Positions 11,471 through 20,388 are shown, numbered from the stretch's first letter. The stretch is 64,000 bases of DNA from Streptomyces griseus subsp. griseus (GCF_000720255.1 NZ_JOJE01000004.1:62001-126000), one strand, 5' to 3'. The notes: a model not told the origin generated them from the sequence alone. Numbers and translations: made by a program.

Positions 11471-11505
11471 GACATGTACGCGTAAAGGCATGTCAGTTCT
11501 ATAAT
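11471..11505 (+). promoter_or_regulatory. Inverted repeat and consensus-like -10 before the phosphatase gene
   Basis: GACATG (11471-11476) and CATGTC (11489-11494) form an inverted repeat with a 12-base spacer. A perfect TATAAT follows at 11500-11505, about 54 bases before the phosphatase ATG. ATGTACGC occurs twice here. There is no good -35 at 17 bases, so an activator or repressor at the inverted repeat is plausible. Confidence 0.4.
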
Positions 11506-11558
11506 GTACGCCATATGTGTCGGTACGGTCCGGGGCTGCCGAGAGCAGGATGGGTGCC

Positions 11559-13964
11559 ATGACGCACGACGACGGCGAGGCAGGCACGGCCAGAGCCGTC
11601 GTGGACGCGCACGGCACGGTGACGGGGTGGAGCGAGGGTGCCCGGCGGCTCGTGGGGTACGAGGCGTCGGAGGTGGTGGGCCGCCCCGCCGCCGTACTGC
11701 TGGCCGGAGAGGCCCCCGCTCCGACGCCGGCGTCCGTCGTCGGGCTGAGCAGGTGGAACGGAACGGTGGACCTGCGCCACCGCGACGGCCGACTCGTGCC
11801 GGTCAGTCTGCTGGCGCACCGCCGTGAGCTGCAGGAACGGGGCTCCGCCGAAGCCGATGGCGAGGGGCACGAGTGGCTGTTCGTCTCACCGGTGGCCCGG
11901 CCCGGTCCGAAGCTCGACGAGGCCGATCTGCTCGGCTGGTCGCTGACCCACTCCCCGTGCACCATGGCGCTCTACGACGCCGGGCTGCGGCTGCTGCGGG
12001 TCAACGCCGACATGGAACGCGTGATGGGCCTGTCGGAGGCCGAGGTGCGCGGACTGCGGGTGTCGGAGATCGTTCTCGACCCGGAGAGCGAGCGCACCGA
12101 GAACCTGATGCGACAGGTGCTGGAGACCGGGGAACGGCAGCATCTGCGGGCGACCCTGCAGCTGGCCGGGGATCAGCGCGAAAGCCTCTGGTCGGTGTCC
12201 CTGGCACCGGTACGCGCCCCCGACGGCACGGTCCGGGGCGTCCTGCTGTCCGCGCACAACATGACCGAGCAGCACCTCGCCCGCCTACGGCTCGCCCTGA
12301 TCGCCGAGGCCGGCGTCCGTATCGGCACCAGCCTCGACCTGGCCCGCACCGCGCAGGAACTGGCCGACGTGGCCGTCGGACCACTGGCGGACTTCGTCAC
12401 CGTGGACCTGCTCCCCGACATCGAGGACGACCGGGAGCTGAGCGCGCTGACGTTGCCCAACCCCGTCATGCTGCGCCGAGTCGCCAACCAGTCGGTGCTG
12501 CCCGGGTGCCCCGAGGCCGTGGTCCCGCTGGGCAAGGTCGCCGTGTACCCCGACCACTCGCCCGCGGCCGAGTGTCTGCTCGCGGGGCAGCCCATGATCC
12601 AGCAGGTGACCCGGGCCGGCGTGGCCCGGTGGGCGATCGAGGCGCCCGATCGGGCCGACAAGATGCGGCAGTTCGGCTTCCACTCGGTGCTCGCGGTGCC
12701 GATGCAGGCCCGCGGCATCACGCTCGGCGTGGCCACCTTCTCCCGCCACCGGCATCCGGACCCCTTCGAGGAGGACGACCTGCTCCTCGGACAGGAGATC
12801 ACCGCCCGGGCCGCCCTGAGCATCGACAATGCCCGCCGCTACACCCGGGAGCGCGCCACCGCGCTGACCCTGCAGAGCAGTCTGCTGCCGCAGCGGCTGC
12901 CCCGGCAGCCCGCCGTCGAGGTCGCCTCACGCTACCTGCCCGCCAGCGCACAGGCCGGCGTGGGCGGCGACTGGTTCGACGTCATCCCGCTCTCCGGCGC
13001 CCGGGTCGCCCTCGTCGTCGGCGATGTCGTGGGCCACGGCATCAAGGCGTCCGCCGCGATGGGAGGGCTGCGCACCGCCGTGCGTACGCTGGCCGACGTC
13101 GACCTGCCCCCCGACGAGCTCCTGACCCACCTCGACGACCTGGTCGACCGGCTGTCGGCCGAGGCGGAGGACGAGCCCGGCAACGCCGGCGACATCGGCG
13201 CGACCTGCCTGTACGCCGTCTACGACCCGGTCAGCCGCCTGTGCTGCATGGCTCGCGCGGGCCACCCGGCACCGGTCCTGCGCACGCCCGGAGACCCGCC
13301 GCGCATCCTCGACGTACCCGCCGGCCCCCCACTGGGGCTGGGCGGACTGCCCTTCGAGTCCGTCGAGTTCGAACTGCCCGAGGGCAGCCTGCTCGCGCTG
13401 TACACCGACGGTCTCGTCGAATCCCGAGGGCACGACATCGACGAGGGCATCGCCGTCCTGCTGGATCAGGTGTCCCGAGCGGGCCTCTCACTGGAGAACG
13501 CCTGCGACGCCGTGCTCCGGACGCTGCTCCCGGACCGGCCCGCCGATGACGTGGCTCTGCTGCTGGCCCGTACGCACGCCCTGGACTCGGCCCACGTGGC
13601 GGCCTGGGACGTACCGGCGGAGCCGTCGGCGGTCGCCGAGATGCGCGCGAAGGCCGGCCGGCAGCTGGCGGAGTGGGGCCTGGAGGAGGCCGCGTTCGTC
13701 ACGGAGCTCATCGTCAGCGAACTGGTCACCAACGCCATCCGGTACGGCCGGCCGCCCATCGAACTGCGTCTGATCCTGGACCGCAACCTCATCTGCGAGG
13801 TCTCGGACGCCAGTGGCACCTCACCGCATCCGCGCCGGGCCCGCGTCTACGACGAGGGCGGGCGCGGCCTGCTGCTGGTGGCACAGCTGAGCCGGAGCTG
13901 GGGCACCCGCCACACCTACCGCGGCAAGACCATCTGGGCGGAGCAGACGCTGCCCGCGGACTGA
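11559..13964 (+). CDS. PAS-PAS-GAF-SpoIIE phosphatase-HATPase fusion regulator
   Basis: An 801-residue soluble signalling protein. Two PAS-like domains (about 15-110 and 130-245) and a GAF domain (about 255-430) precede the PP2C catalytic domain, with GVGGDWFDVIPL near residue 467, VGDVVGHGIKASAAMG, RAGHPAPVL, LYTDGLVESRG and RPADDVALLLAR. It ends with an RsbW-like kinase domain: SELVTNAIRYG (N-box, near 720) and GGRGLLLVAQL (G-box). Such fusions act on anti-anti-sigma proteins, removing and perhaps adding a phosphate in response to ligands of the sensor domains. ATG 11559 is chosen because AGGA lies 8 bases before it; ATG 11550 is an alternative. Confidence 0.93.
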   Translation: MTHDDGEAGTARAVVDAHGTVTGWSEGARRLVGYEASEVVGRPAAVLLAGEAPAPTPASVVGLSRWNGTVDLRHRDGRLVPVSLLAHRRELQERGSAEADGEGHEWLFVSPVARPGPKLDEADLLGWSLTHSPCTMALYDAGLRLLRVNADMERVMGLSEAEVRGLRVSEIVLDPESERTENLMRQVLETGERQHLRATLQLAGDQRESLWSVSLAPVRAPDGTVRGVLLSAHNMTEQHLARLRLALIAEAGVRIGTSLDLARTAQELADVAVGPLADFVTVDLLPDIEDDRELSALTLPNPVMLRRVANQSVLPGCPEAVVPLGKVAVYPDHSPAAECLLAGQPMIQQVTRAGVARWAIEAPDRADKMRQFGFHSVLAVPMQARGITLGVATFSRHRHPDPFEEDDLLLGQEITARAALSIDNARRYTRERATALTLQSSLLPQRLPRQPAVEVASRYLPASAQAGVGGDWFDVIPLSGARVALVVGDVVGHGIKASAAMGGLRTAVRTLADVDLPPDELLTHLDDLVDRLSAEAEDEPGNAGDIGATCLYAVYDPVSRLCCMARAGHPAPVLRTPGDPPRILDVPAGPPLGLGGLPFESVEFELPEGSLLALYTDGLVESRGHDIDEGIAVLLDQVSRAGLSLENACDAVLRTLLPDRPADDVALLLARTHALDSAHVAAWDVPAEPSAVAEMRAKAGRQLAEWGLEEAAFVTELIVSELVTNAIRYGRPPIELRLILDRNLICEVSDASGTSPHPRRARVYDEGGRGLLLVAQLSRSWGTRHTYRGKTIWAEQTLPAD

Positions 13965-14006
13965 CACTCGGCCGTACGACGGTGCCGTCCGCCTACGAAA
14001 GCGCCT

Positions 14007-15245
14007 TTACAGCCGCACGACGATCATCGCCGTGTCGTCGCGGCCGCCCCCCGCCAGGCCGAGCTGGGCCAGCAGGTTGTCGGCGAGGGCTTCGGGGGCC
14101 AGGTGCCCGAACCGGCCGAGGACGTCGGTCAGCCGGGCGAGGCTGATGTCGATGTCCTCGCCCCGGCGTTCGATCAGCCCGTCGGTGTAGAGGAGCAGGG
14201 TGTCGCCGGGGCTGTAGGAGGCGGTCGCCTGCGGGCGGGGCACGTGCTGGGGCCGGACGCCCAGGGGCGGGTCGGTCGCCTGGTCCACCAGCTCGCAGGT
14301 GCCGTCCGGGTGCAGCAGGGCCGGGGGCGGGTGACCGGCGTTGCTGTAGATGATCAGCCGGCTCGTCGGATCGACCAGCGCCTGGACCGCCGTGGTGTTC
14401 AGCGCGCCCTCGACCGACCTGGAGTACAGACCCAGGACCTCCAGCGCCTGCGCGGGCCGCTCCAGGGCGCGGATGGCGGCGCTCAGGGCGCTACGGAGCA
14501 TGCCCATCACGGCGGCGGCCTCCAGGCCGTGGCCGACGACATCGCCGACGGCCACCGCGAAGCGGCCGTCGGGCAGGTCGACCATGTCGTACCAGTCGCC
14601 GCACACGTTCAGCGACCCGGCGGCGGGCAGGTAGCGCACCGCGATGTTCTGGTGGTGGACCAGGTCAGGGGCCTGGAGCATGGCTTCCTGGAGCGCGAGG
14701 GCGACGTGCCGCTCCCGGGTGTGGGCCTGCCGCAGTTCCTCGTTCAGCCGCTGCAGCTCCCGCGCGCGGGCGTACAGCTCCGCCTCCAGGGCCTCGCGCT
14801 CGGTCAGGTGCCGGGAGGGCGGCTGGTTCGCGGTGGCGTGGGCCTGGACGAAAGCGGTGACGTCCTCGACCCGGTGGATGATCCAGGCCACGGTGCCGTC
14901 CTCCGCGAGGACCGGCGTGTTGACGGGGGACCACCATCGTTCGTCGAACGCTCCCGGGCGGCTCACGTCGGGGATGTCGTACTTCTGGAGCGCCATGGTG
15001 TCGGGTTGCCGGGACGCCAGGACGCGGTGCAGCGAGGCGTTCAGGTTCAGCACGCCGTCCGCGGTGGGGTCGGCGGGGTTCTCGGGAAACGCGTCGAACA
15101 CATGTTGCCCCAGCAAGTCGTCCCGGGTCCGCCCCGTCGCCCTGAGGTAGGCCTGGTTGACCTCCAGGATCACCAGGTCCTGCCCCAGGACCAGGTACGG
15201 GCTCGGCGTCGCGGCGAACAAGGCCGCGTAGTCCATCTTCGACAC
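14007..15245 (-). CDS. PAS domain-containing SpoIIE-type PP2C phosphatase
   Basis: About 412 residues. A PAS domain (ATPSPYLVLGQDLVILEVNQ, then RTRDDLLGQHVFDAFPENP) is followed by a coiled-coil-like linker rich in Glu, Arg and Leu. The phosphatase follows, with VCGDWYDMVDLPDG near residue 215, VGDVVGHGLEAAAVMG, NAGHPPPALL, LYTDGLIERRG and GGGRDDTAMIVVRL. It has no HATPase domain. It converges on the previous phosphatase gene with about 40 bases between them. Starts at GTG 15245 or 15251 are both possible; either leaves the PAS domain whole. A very long hairpin lies about 130 bases upstream. Confidence 0.92.
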   Translation of the reverse strand: MSKMDYAALFAATPSPYLVLGQDLVILEVNQAYLRATGRTRDDLLGQHVFDAFPENPADPTADGVLNLNASLHRVLASRQPDTMALQKYDIPDVSRPGAFDERWWSPVNTPVLAEDGTVAWIIHRVEDVTAFVQAHATANQPPSRHLTEREALEAELYARARELQRLNEELRQAHTRERHVALALQEAMLQAPDLVHHQNIAVRYLPAAGSLNVCGDWYDMVDLPDGRFAVAVGDVVGHGLEAAAVMGMLRSALSAAIRALERPAQALEVLGLYSRSVEGALNTTAVQALVDPTSRLIIYSNAGHPPPALLHPDGTCELVDQATDPPLGVRPQHVPRPQATASYSPGDTLLLYTDGLIERRGEDIDISLARLTDVLGRFGHLAPEALADNLLAQLGLAGGGRDDTAMIVVRL

Positions 15246-15376
15246 AGCCACCGCCCGTCTCGCTCCTGCTCCCCGGACTTCATCTCTCACGCTACGGTCC
15301 CCCCGGCCGCCCCGCCCGCCGGACGCGGCGGTGCGGGGCCCGGGCGGGGGCTGTGCCGCAGGGGGAAAGAGAGAAG

Positions 15377-15434
15377 GGCGGGGAAGCGGAGGGCGCATGA
15401 CCTCCCCAGGTGCTGCGCCCTCCGCTTCCCCGCC
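15377..15434. repeat. 21-bp perfect inverted repeat (long hairpin)
   Basis: Two 21-base arms, 15377-15397 and 15414-15434, are exact reverse complements. The 16-base centre has a further ACCT/AGGT pairing around CCCC. The element lies in the divergent region between the minus-strand phosphatase (starts 15245) and the plus-strand lipoprotein (starts 15701), so it is not in a normal terminator position. No T run follows on either strand. Confidence 0.85.
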
Positions 15435-15580
15435 GACTCTGCGGCGTCTACCCGCGTTCGCGGGACTTACGCAGCGGCTCGGCGGCTCGCCGCGTGACCT
15501 GAGGGGCGCCTGGGGCGAACAGTCGCCGAAATGTCCCTCCTGGCGTGTTCTTTTCGCGTCGGATCCGCCCCCGGATCAGT

Positions 15581-15642
15581 GTGATCGGTGCGTTCGGAGA
15601 GTCGCATGCGGATCAGTGATCGGTGCGTTCGGAGAGTCGCAT
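15581..15642 (+). repeat. Two direct repeats of 27 bases before a lipoprotein gene
   Basis: The 27 bases at 15581-15607 recur exactly at 15616-15642, a period of 35 bases. They begin GTGATCGGTGCGTTCGG and end in GAGTCGCAT. The flanks are also alike (GGATCAGT before each copy, CGG after each). They lie 59-120 bases before the lipoprotein start. They may be regulator sites or duplicated promoter pieces. Confidence 0.8.
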
Positions 15643-15700
15643 ACGGTTCAGTGGTGACGCCACCTGACGGCCTGACCAACCGTGAAAGGCAATCCGAGCT

Positions 15701-16273
15701 GTGAGCAAGCGCGTGACGCACCCGAGACGCAGACCCCTGGGGACCCTCGTCCTCGCCCTCACCGTGGTGGCCCTGGCCGCAGGCTGCGCGGAGCGGAAGG
15801 GGGAGCCGAAGGAGTCGGATCCCGAGGACACCCCGTCCGTGTCGCGACCCTCGTCCTGGGAGGGGAAAGCGGACCAGGAAGACGCGATCGAGCGCGCCAC
15901 CCGCGCGCTGAACGCCGTCGAGTCCGACGGCGCCTCCCGGGAGGACGACGGCGTGACGGCCCTGACGAAGGGGCTGGACAGGACGTTCACCGCGAAGGGC
16001 GACCGGCCCTACACCTTCGACATCGCCTGTCAGGCTCCCGCGCCGCACACCCTGACCCTGACCCTGGCGCGCGGGGAGGCGGAGAGGGAGTGGGAGGTGG
16101 AGTGCGGCGACCGTGACGCGGACCGGTTCAACGTTCCCGCCGGTGCCCCCTTCACCGCCACGATCACGCCGACGGAGCGGGACACCGACGGTCTCGTTCT
16201 GTGGCGGCTCGACACCGTCGCCCCCGAGGACGTACAGGACTGCGAGGACGACATCGCGGGGTGTGGGAGCTGA
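15701..16273 (+). CDS. Putative lipoprotein of unknown function
   Basis: 190 residues. The N-terminus has basic residues (KRVTHPRRRP), a hydrophobic core and the lipobox LAAGC near residue 29, so it should be lipid-anchored on the outer face of the membrane. The mature part is charged, with two Cys pairs in the second half (near DIACQAPAP, EVECGD, QDCEDD, AGCGS) that could form disulfides. I do not recognise a family. The start GTG at 15701 is the one that gives a proper lipoprotein signal. Tandem repeats lie just upstream. Confidence 0.8.
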   Translation: MSKRVTHPRRRPLGTLVLALTVVALAAGCAERKGEPKESDPEDTPSVSRPSSWEGKADQEDAIERATRALNAVESDGASREDDGVTALTKGLDRTFTAKGDRPYTFDIACQAPAPHTLTLTLARGEAEREWEVECGDRDADRFNVPAGAPFTATITPTERDTDGLVLWRLDTVAPEDVQDCEDDIAGCGS

Positions 16274-16410
16274 CGTCCTGTGACGCGGATCACTGGCCTG
16301 CTTCGGGAACTTTCGTGGCGGGCGTTCCGACTTCCTGACCGAACCGCAGCAGTTCTCCGGTCCGCCGTCGAGCGGCCCGGGCCCGGCCCCGCACCCCTCA
16401 GGAGTCCGAA

Positions 16411-17157
16411 GTGTCCCGCACCAACCTGGCGTCCACGGCAAGCCGCCTCGGCGTCCTCACCGCGGTCGCGCTGGCCGCCGCCGTCGCGACCGCCGGGCCG
16501 GCTTCCGCCCATACGGAGGTCGAAGCCGCAGACGCCCGGGCCCTCGCCCAGGACGTCGCCCTCACCTTCACCGCCGAGTCGGAGTCCGCCGACGCCGGCA
16601 TCACCAAGCTGGAGGTGATTCTTCCCGAGGGCATCGCTCCGGGCGACATCACCTACAAGGAGGGCCCCAAGGGCTGGAAGCTCGCCCCCACCGGCCGCGG
16701 TTACACCGTCTCGGGCCCGAAGCTAGCCGTGGGGGAGGACGCCGAGTACGTCGTTTCCGTACGGCAGTTGCCCGATGCCAAGTCGCTGGTCTTCAAGACC
16801 CTGCAGAGCTACAGCGACGGAGAGGTCGACCGCTGGATCGAGCTGGACGACAGCGGCGGCGACGACGAAGGGCACGGTCACCCCGCCCCGCGCCTCGCCC
16901 TGAAGGCCGCCGCGCCCGGGGCCAAGGCGGTCAGCCCCACCCCCACGCAGGACCCCACCCCCACCGAGAAGCCCACCGCCTCCACCGACGCGACGACCCC
17001 GTCACCGACCCCGACGGCCTCGGCGAAGGCCGCGGCGGACAGCTCCGACGACGACGGCGTCCCGCTCGGCGTACCCCTCGGCATCGGACTGGGCGTACTC
17101 GCCCTCGGCGGGGTGGCGTGGTGGCTCAGGAGCCGCCGCACCACCGGGACCTCCTGA
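16411..17157 (+). CDS. YcnI-like (DUF1775) membrane-anchored protein
   Basis: 248 residues. A signal peptide (to about residue 33, ending GPASA) would leave a mature N-terminus HTEVEA. Exposed N-terminal His is the copper ligand in characterised YcnI proteins. The DUF1775 domain follows (ITKLEVILPEGIAPGDITY, GPKGWKL, WIELDD), then a Pro/Thr/Ser-rich linker and one C-terminal helix ending in WWLRSRR. It therefore probably sits on the outside of the membrane, in copper handling. AGGAG lies 6 bases before the GTG. It is followed at once by an acetyltransferase gene, not by the CopC/CopD or SCO1 partners often found beside ycnI. Confidence 0.85.
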   Translation: MSRTNLASTASRLGVLTAVALAAAVATAGPASAHTEVEAADARALAQDVALTFTAESESADAGITKLEVILPEGIAPGDITYKEGPKGWKLAPTGRGYTVSGPKLAVGEDAEYVVSVRQLPDAKSLVFKTLQSYSDGEVDRWIELDDSGGDDEGHGHPAPRLALKAAAPGAKAVSPTPTQDPTPTEKPTASTDATTPSPTPTASAKAAADSSDDDGVPLGVPLGIGLGVLALGGVAWWLRSRRTTGTS

Positions 17158-17187
17158 CGGCTCGTGAGACGGAGACAGGGCTGCCCC

Positions 17188-17742
17188 GTGCGGTACTTCG
17201 GCTCGGACATCCTCACCATCGCGGACGCCCTCACCGAGGCGTACGTGGAGATCTTCACCGCCCCGCCCTGGGAGCACAGGGGCGCCGCCGAGACCGCGGC
17301 GGCGTTCCGGGAGCGGCTGGAGAAGGACGCGCACCGCCCCGGTTTCCGGGCCCTCGTGTCCCCGGCGGACGACGGCGGGGTGGACGGCTTCGTCACCGGC
17401 TGGACGACCAGGGCCCCGTTCCCCGCCGACCGCGCCTACGGCCGGGTGACCGAGCTACTGGGCCCCGACCGCGTGGACCAACTGCTGGTGGGCGCCCTGG
17501 AGATCGACGAGCTCGGCGTACGGTCGCGGGCCCGCGGCACCGGCCTGGGGCGGAGGCTGCTGTGCGCCCTCACCGCCGGAGCTCCCGAAGGGCGTGCCTG
17601 GCTGCTCACGTGGAGTCAGGCGCACGACACCCTCGCGTTCTACCGTCGCATCGGCTGGCGCGAGCCGGCGGCTCGGCCGGGCAGCGAGACGGACGTCGTC
17701 GTCTTCCTGTCCCCGGACCCCCCTGACCGAAACGTGGGGTGA
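17188..17742 (+). CDS. GNAT-family N-acetyltransferase
   Basis: About 184 residues from GTG 17188, which has AGGG 7 bases before it; GTG 17164 is an alternative. The fold is suggested by ALTEAYVEIFTAPPWE at the N-terminus, the acetyl-CoA loop GVRSRARGTGLGRRLL (RGTGLG as the pyrophosphate loop) and the late HDTLAFYRRIGWRE stretch. The substrate is unknown. The gene starts 30 bases after the YcnI-like gene and may be in its operon. Confidence 0.85.
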   Translation: MRYFGSDILTIADALTEAYVEIFTAPPWEHRGAAETAAAFRERLEKDAHRPGFRALVSPADDGGVDGFVTGWTTRAPFPADRAYGRVTELLGPDRVDQLLVGALEIDELGVRSRARGTGLGRRLLCALTAGAPEGRAWLLTWSQAHDTLAFYRRIGWREPAARPGSETDVVVFLSPDPPDRNVG

Positions 17743-17850
17743 GCTTTACTGCGAGCCAGTTGCAGCTGCGGTGACATGGCATGAAGGTGAAAGGGCCGCT
17801 CGGGGAGCCGACGCGGATCCTCGCAGCACACGAAGAAGGCGTACGACCCC

Positions 17851-18981
17851 ATGGCCACCGTTCCCGACACCGCCCGCCCCGCCACGACCGCGGAGGGCGG
17901 TTTCTCCTGGCGGCGGATCCGCGCCTCGCTGACCCGCCAGGAGTGGGCGAGCCTCGCCGGGATGGCGGGGCTCGTCCTGGCATTGCACGTCATCGGGTGG
18001 TTCACGCTCGTGGTGATCGTCGCCCCCGAGCACCACAGCCTGGGCACCCGGACCTTCGGTGTCGGGGTCGGCGTCACCGCCTACACGCTGGGGATGCGGC
18101 ACGCGTTCGACGCCGACCACATCGCCGCCATCGACAACACCACCCGCAAGCTGATGGGCGACGGTCAGCGCCCGTTGTCGGTCGGGTTCTGGTTCTCCCT
18201 CGGCCACTCGTCGATCGTCTTCGTCCTCGCCTTCCTGCTCTCCATCGGAGTCAAGGCGCTGGCCGGACCGGTGACCGACCACGACTCCGCGCTGCACGGG
18301 GTGACGGGCTGGATCGGTACGACGGTCTCCGGCGCGTTCCTCTACGTCATCGCGGTCCTCAACCTCGTGATCCTGGTCGGCATCTGGAAGGTCTTCCGGC
18401 GGATGCGCACCGGCCACTTCGACGAGGCGGCCCTGGAGGAACACCTCGACCACCGGGGCTTCATGAACCGCGTCCTCGGCCGGCTGACCAAGTCGATCAC
18501 CAAGCCGTGGCAGATGTACCCGCTGGGCATGCTGTTCGGCCTGGGCTTCGACACGGCCACCGAGATCGCGCTGCTCGTCCTGGCAGGCTCGGGTGCCGTC
18601 TCCGGACTGCCCTGGTACGCGATCCTGTGCCTGCCGGTCCTGTTCGCGGCCGGAATGTCGCTCCTGGACACCATCGACGGCTCGTTCATGAACTTCGCGT
18701 ACGGATGGGCGTTCTCCCAGCCGGTCCGCAAGGTCTATTACAACCTCACCGTCACGGGGCTGTCCGTGGCCGTCGCGCTTCTCATCGGCACCGTCGAACT
18801 GCTCGGCCTGGTCGCCGAGAAGGCGCATCTGCGCGGCCCCTTCTGGGACTGGGTCTCCGGTCTCGACCTCAACGTCCTCGGCTACGTCGTCGTCGTGCTG
18901 TTCTTCGCCACCTGGGTGGTCGCCCTGCTCGTGTGGAAGCTCGCCCGTATCGAGGAGAAGTGGACGGCGGGGCGGACGTGA
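17851..18981 (+). CDS. NiCoT-family nickel/cobalt permease (HoxN/NixA type)
   Basis: 376 residues with about eight membrane helices. The family signature in helix II, GMRHAFDADHIAAIDNTTRK, is intact, as are LGHSSIVF, LGFDTATEIALLV and GMSLLDTIDGSFMN, all used in Ni2+ or Co2+ selection. It imports Ni2+ or Co2+ for enzymes such as Ni-superoxide dismutase, urease or B12. A GCAGCTGC palindrome lies in the 108 bases before the start, but I do not see a convincing Nur box, and the space is too short for a cobalamin riboswitch. A strong hairpin includes its stop codon. Confidence 0.95.
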   Translation: MATVPDTARPATTAEGGFSWRRIRASLTRQEWASLAGMAGLVLALHVIGWFTLVVIVAPEHHSLGTRTFGVGVGVTAYTLGMRHAFDADHIAAIDNTTRKLMGDGQRPLSVGFWFSLGHSSIVFVLAFLLSIGVKALAGPVTDHDSALHGVTGWIGTTVSGAFLYVIAVLNLVILVGIWKVFRRMRTGHFDEAALEEHLDHRGFMNRVLGRLTKSITKPWQMYPLGMLFGLGFDTATEIALLVLAGSGAVSGLPWYAILCLPVLFAAGMSLLDTIDGSFMNFAYGWAFSQPVRKVYYNLTVTGLSVAVALLIGTVELLGLVAEKAHLRGPFWDWVSGLDLNVLGYVVVVLFFATWVVALLVWKLARIEEKWTAGRT

Positions 18982-18999
18982 CCCGGTGTCCGCCCCGCC
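18966..18999. terminator. Bidirectional hairpin between convergent genes
   Basis: A 12-bp stem, 18966-18977 paired with 18988-18999 (GGCGGGGCGGAC and its complement), with a 10-base loop that contains the NiCoT stop codon. It sits between convergent genes (NiCoT and YceI), so it probably ends both transcripts. Confidence 0.75.
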
Positions 19000-19006
19000 C
19001 CGGGAG

Positions 19007-19678
19007 TCAGCGTGCGGCGGGCTCCGCGAGGTCGGCGCGGATGGCGGCGATGTCGAACTGGAGGCGCACCTTCTCGCTCACCATGGCACCGCCCTCGGCC
19101 AGTCTGGCGTTGTACGTCAGACCCCATTCGGTGCGGTTGATGGTGGTGGTGCCGTCGAACCCGACCCGCTCAAGGCCGAACGGATCGGTGACCTGTCCGA
19201 TGTAGGTGAGCTCCAGGACGACGGGGCGGGTCCTGTTCTTGATGGTGAGGTCGCCGGTCATCCGGTAGACGTCGGGGCTCGCGAGCTCCACCGCGGTACT
19301 GGTGAAGCGCATGCGCGGATAGGTCTTGGCGTCCAGGAAGTCACGGTGGACCAGATGGGCGTCGCGCTGTTCCACACCGGTGTCGACACTGGCGGTGGAC
19401 AGCACGATCTCGGCCCGCGAGCGGGACGGGTCGCGACCGTCGAAGTAGAGACGGCTCTCGTACTCCGTGAAGGCCCCGCGCACGGTCGTCACCATGGCAT
19501 GCCGGACGGAGAAGCCGATCCGGCTGTGGGCCGGGTCGATGATCCATGCTCCGGTCAGCCCGGCGAGGCCGGGGTCGAGCAGGCCGGGGGAGGCGAACGC
19601 CGAGGACTCGGCGGGGTGTTGTGGAGCCGCGGGGGGTGCCGAGCGGCGCAGGGACGCAGCGCGGGTGAACAAGTTCAT
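19007..19678 (-). CDS. YceI family protein
   Basis: 223 residues. The YceI lipocalin-like beta barrel is recognised by GAWIIDPAHSRIGFSVRHAMVTT (read in two pieces), VRGAFTEYES, RDAHLVHRDFLDAKTYPRMR, LTIKNRTRPV and NRTEWGLTYN. These proteins bind long isoprenoid or amide-type lipids. There is no clear signal peptide in the N-terminal extension MNLFTRAASLRRSAPPA, so it may be cytoplasmic, unlike E. coli YceI. It converges on the Ni/Co permease gene. Confidence 0.93.
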   Translation of the reverse strand: MNLFTRAASLRRSAPPAAPQHPAESSAFASPGLLDPGLAGLTGAWIIDPAHSRIGFSVRHAMVTTVRGAFTEYESRLYFDGRDPSRSRAEIVLSTASVDTGVEQRDAHLVHRDFLDAKTYPRMRFTSTAVELASPDVYRMTGDLTIKNRTRPVVLELTYIGQVTDPFGLERVGFDGTTTINRTEWGLTYNARLAEGGAMVSEKVRLQFDIAAIRADLAEPAAR

Positions 19679-19935
19679 GATTCACGTAGTTACTGCATGG
19701 CCGATAGGGCTGCAAGGCTGCTTCGGGCGCGGCGGGGGGCCGAATCGGACCGACGGGTTTATACGCCGCCAATTCGCGGCCTCCCCTACACGATCCGCAC
19801 ATGCCCGCCACCAAATCACCCTCGGGAAATTCCACCGCACGCGAATGCGCTTGAACGGGCGGCGGCGTTCAGCCGTACCTCCTTTCGTACCCCTGGCCGC
19901 CGACGTCGGCAGAGCACCCGGATACGGAGAGGCAC

Positions 19936-20388
19936 GTGTTCAAGCAACTGGCGCGCGGTGTCGCGCTGACAGCGAGTCTGGCCCTGCTGCCGCTGGCCAC
20001 GGCCTGCGGCGGAAGCAACGACGACGCGTCGGCGGACAGCAAGCCGACGAAGGTGTCCGCCGCGCCCGCGGCCGGTGTCGTCGCCCCGGCGAAGGTGGAG
20101 GTGATCGCCGGTCTCATCGGCTGTACGGCCAAGATCCGCATCGACGCGGACGAGTTGCGCGAGGGTGTGTGCCACGGGAAGAAGGCCGACTACATCATCA
20201 CGACCTTCCCCGAGGAGAAGTTCAAGGACACCTGGCTGGAGAGCGCCTCCATCTACGGAGGCACCTATCTCGTCGGCACCCGCTGGGTCGTCGCCGCGAA
20301 ACGGGAACAGCTGGAGGAGATCCGGTCCGAGCTCGGCGGAAGCGTGCGGCAGCTGCGGAGCATGGGCCCGGCGCCGAGCGCGTCGTGA
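19936..20388 (+). CDS. Small putative lipoprotein
   Basis: 150 residues from GTG 19936 with AGAGG before it. The signal is FKQLARGVALTASLALL, with a lipobox-like LATACGG around residue 24. The mature part holds two Cys (LIGCTAKIRI and EGVCHGKKAD) that could pair, and a conserved-looking DYIITTFPEEKFKDTWLE stretch. I do not recognise a family. It is a streptomycete-type hypothetical, likely on the outside of the membrane. It stands alone. Confidence 0.8.
   Translation: MFKQLARGVALTASLALLPLATACGGSNDDASADSKPTKVSAAPAAGVVAPAKVEVIAGLIGCTAKIRIDADELREGVCHGKKADYIITTFPEEKFKDTWLESASIYGGTYLVGTRWVVAAKREQLEEIRSELGGSVRQLRSMGPAPSAS

Noticed and set aside
15451..15464. CCCGCGTTCGCGGG as the T-arm of a tRNA
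   Set aside because: No matching acceptor, D or anticodon arms could be placed around it; it is a short local hairpin.
15572..15650. Possible CRISPR array from the two 27-base repeats
   Set aside because: Only two copies, the gap between them is 8 bases, there is no third copy and no cas gene. A duplicated regulatory site fits better.
17743..17850. A cobalamin riboswitch or Nur site before the Ni/Co permease
   Set aside because: The 108-base gap is too short for a cobalamin riboswitch and no B12 box is seen. The GCAGCTGC palindrome does not fit a Nur box well enough.
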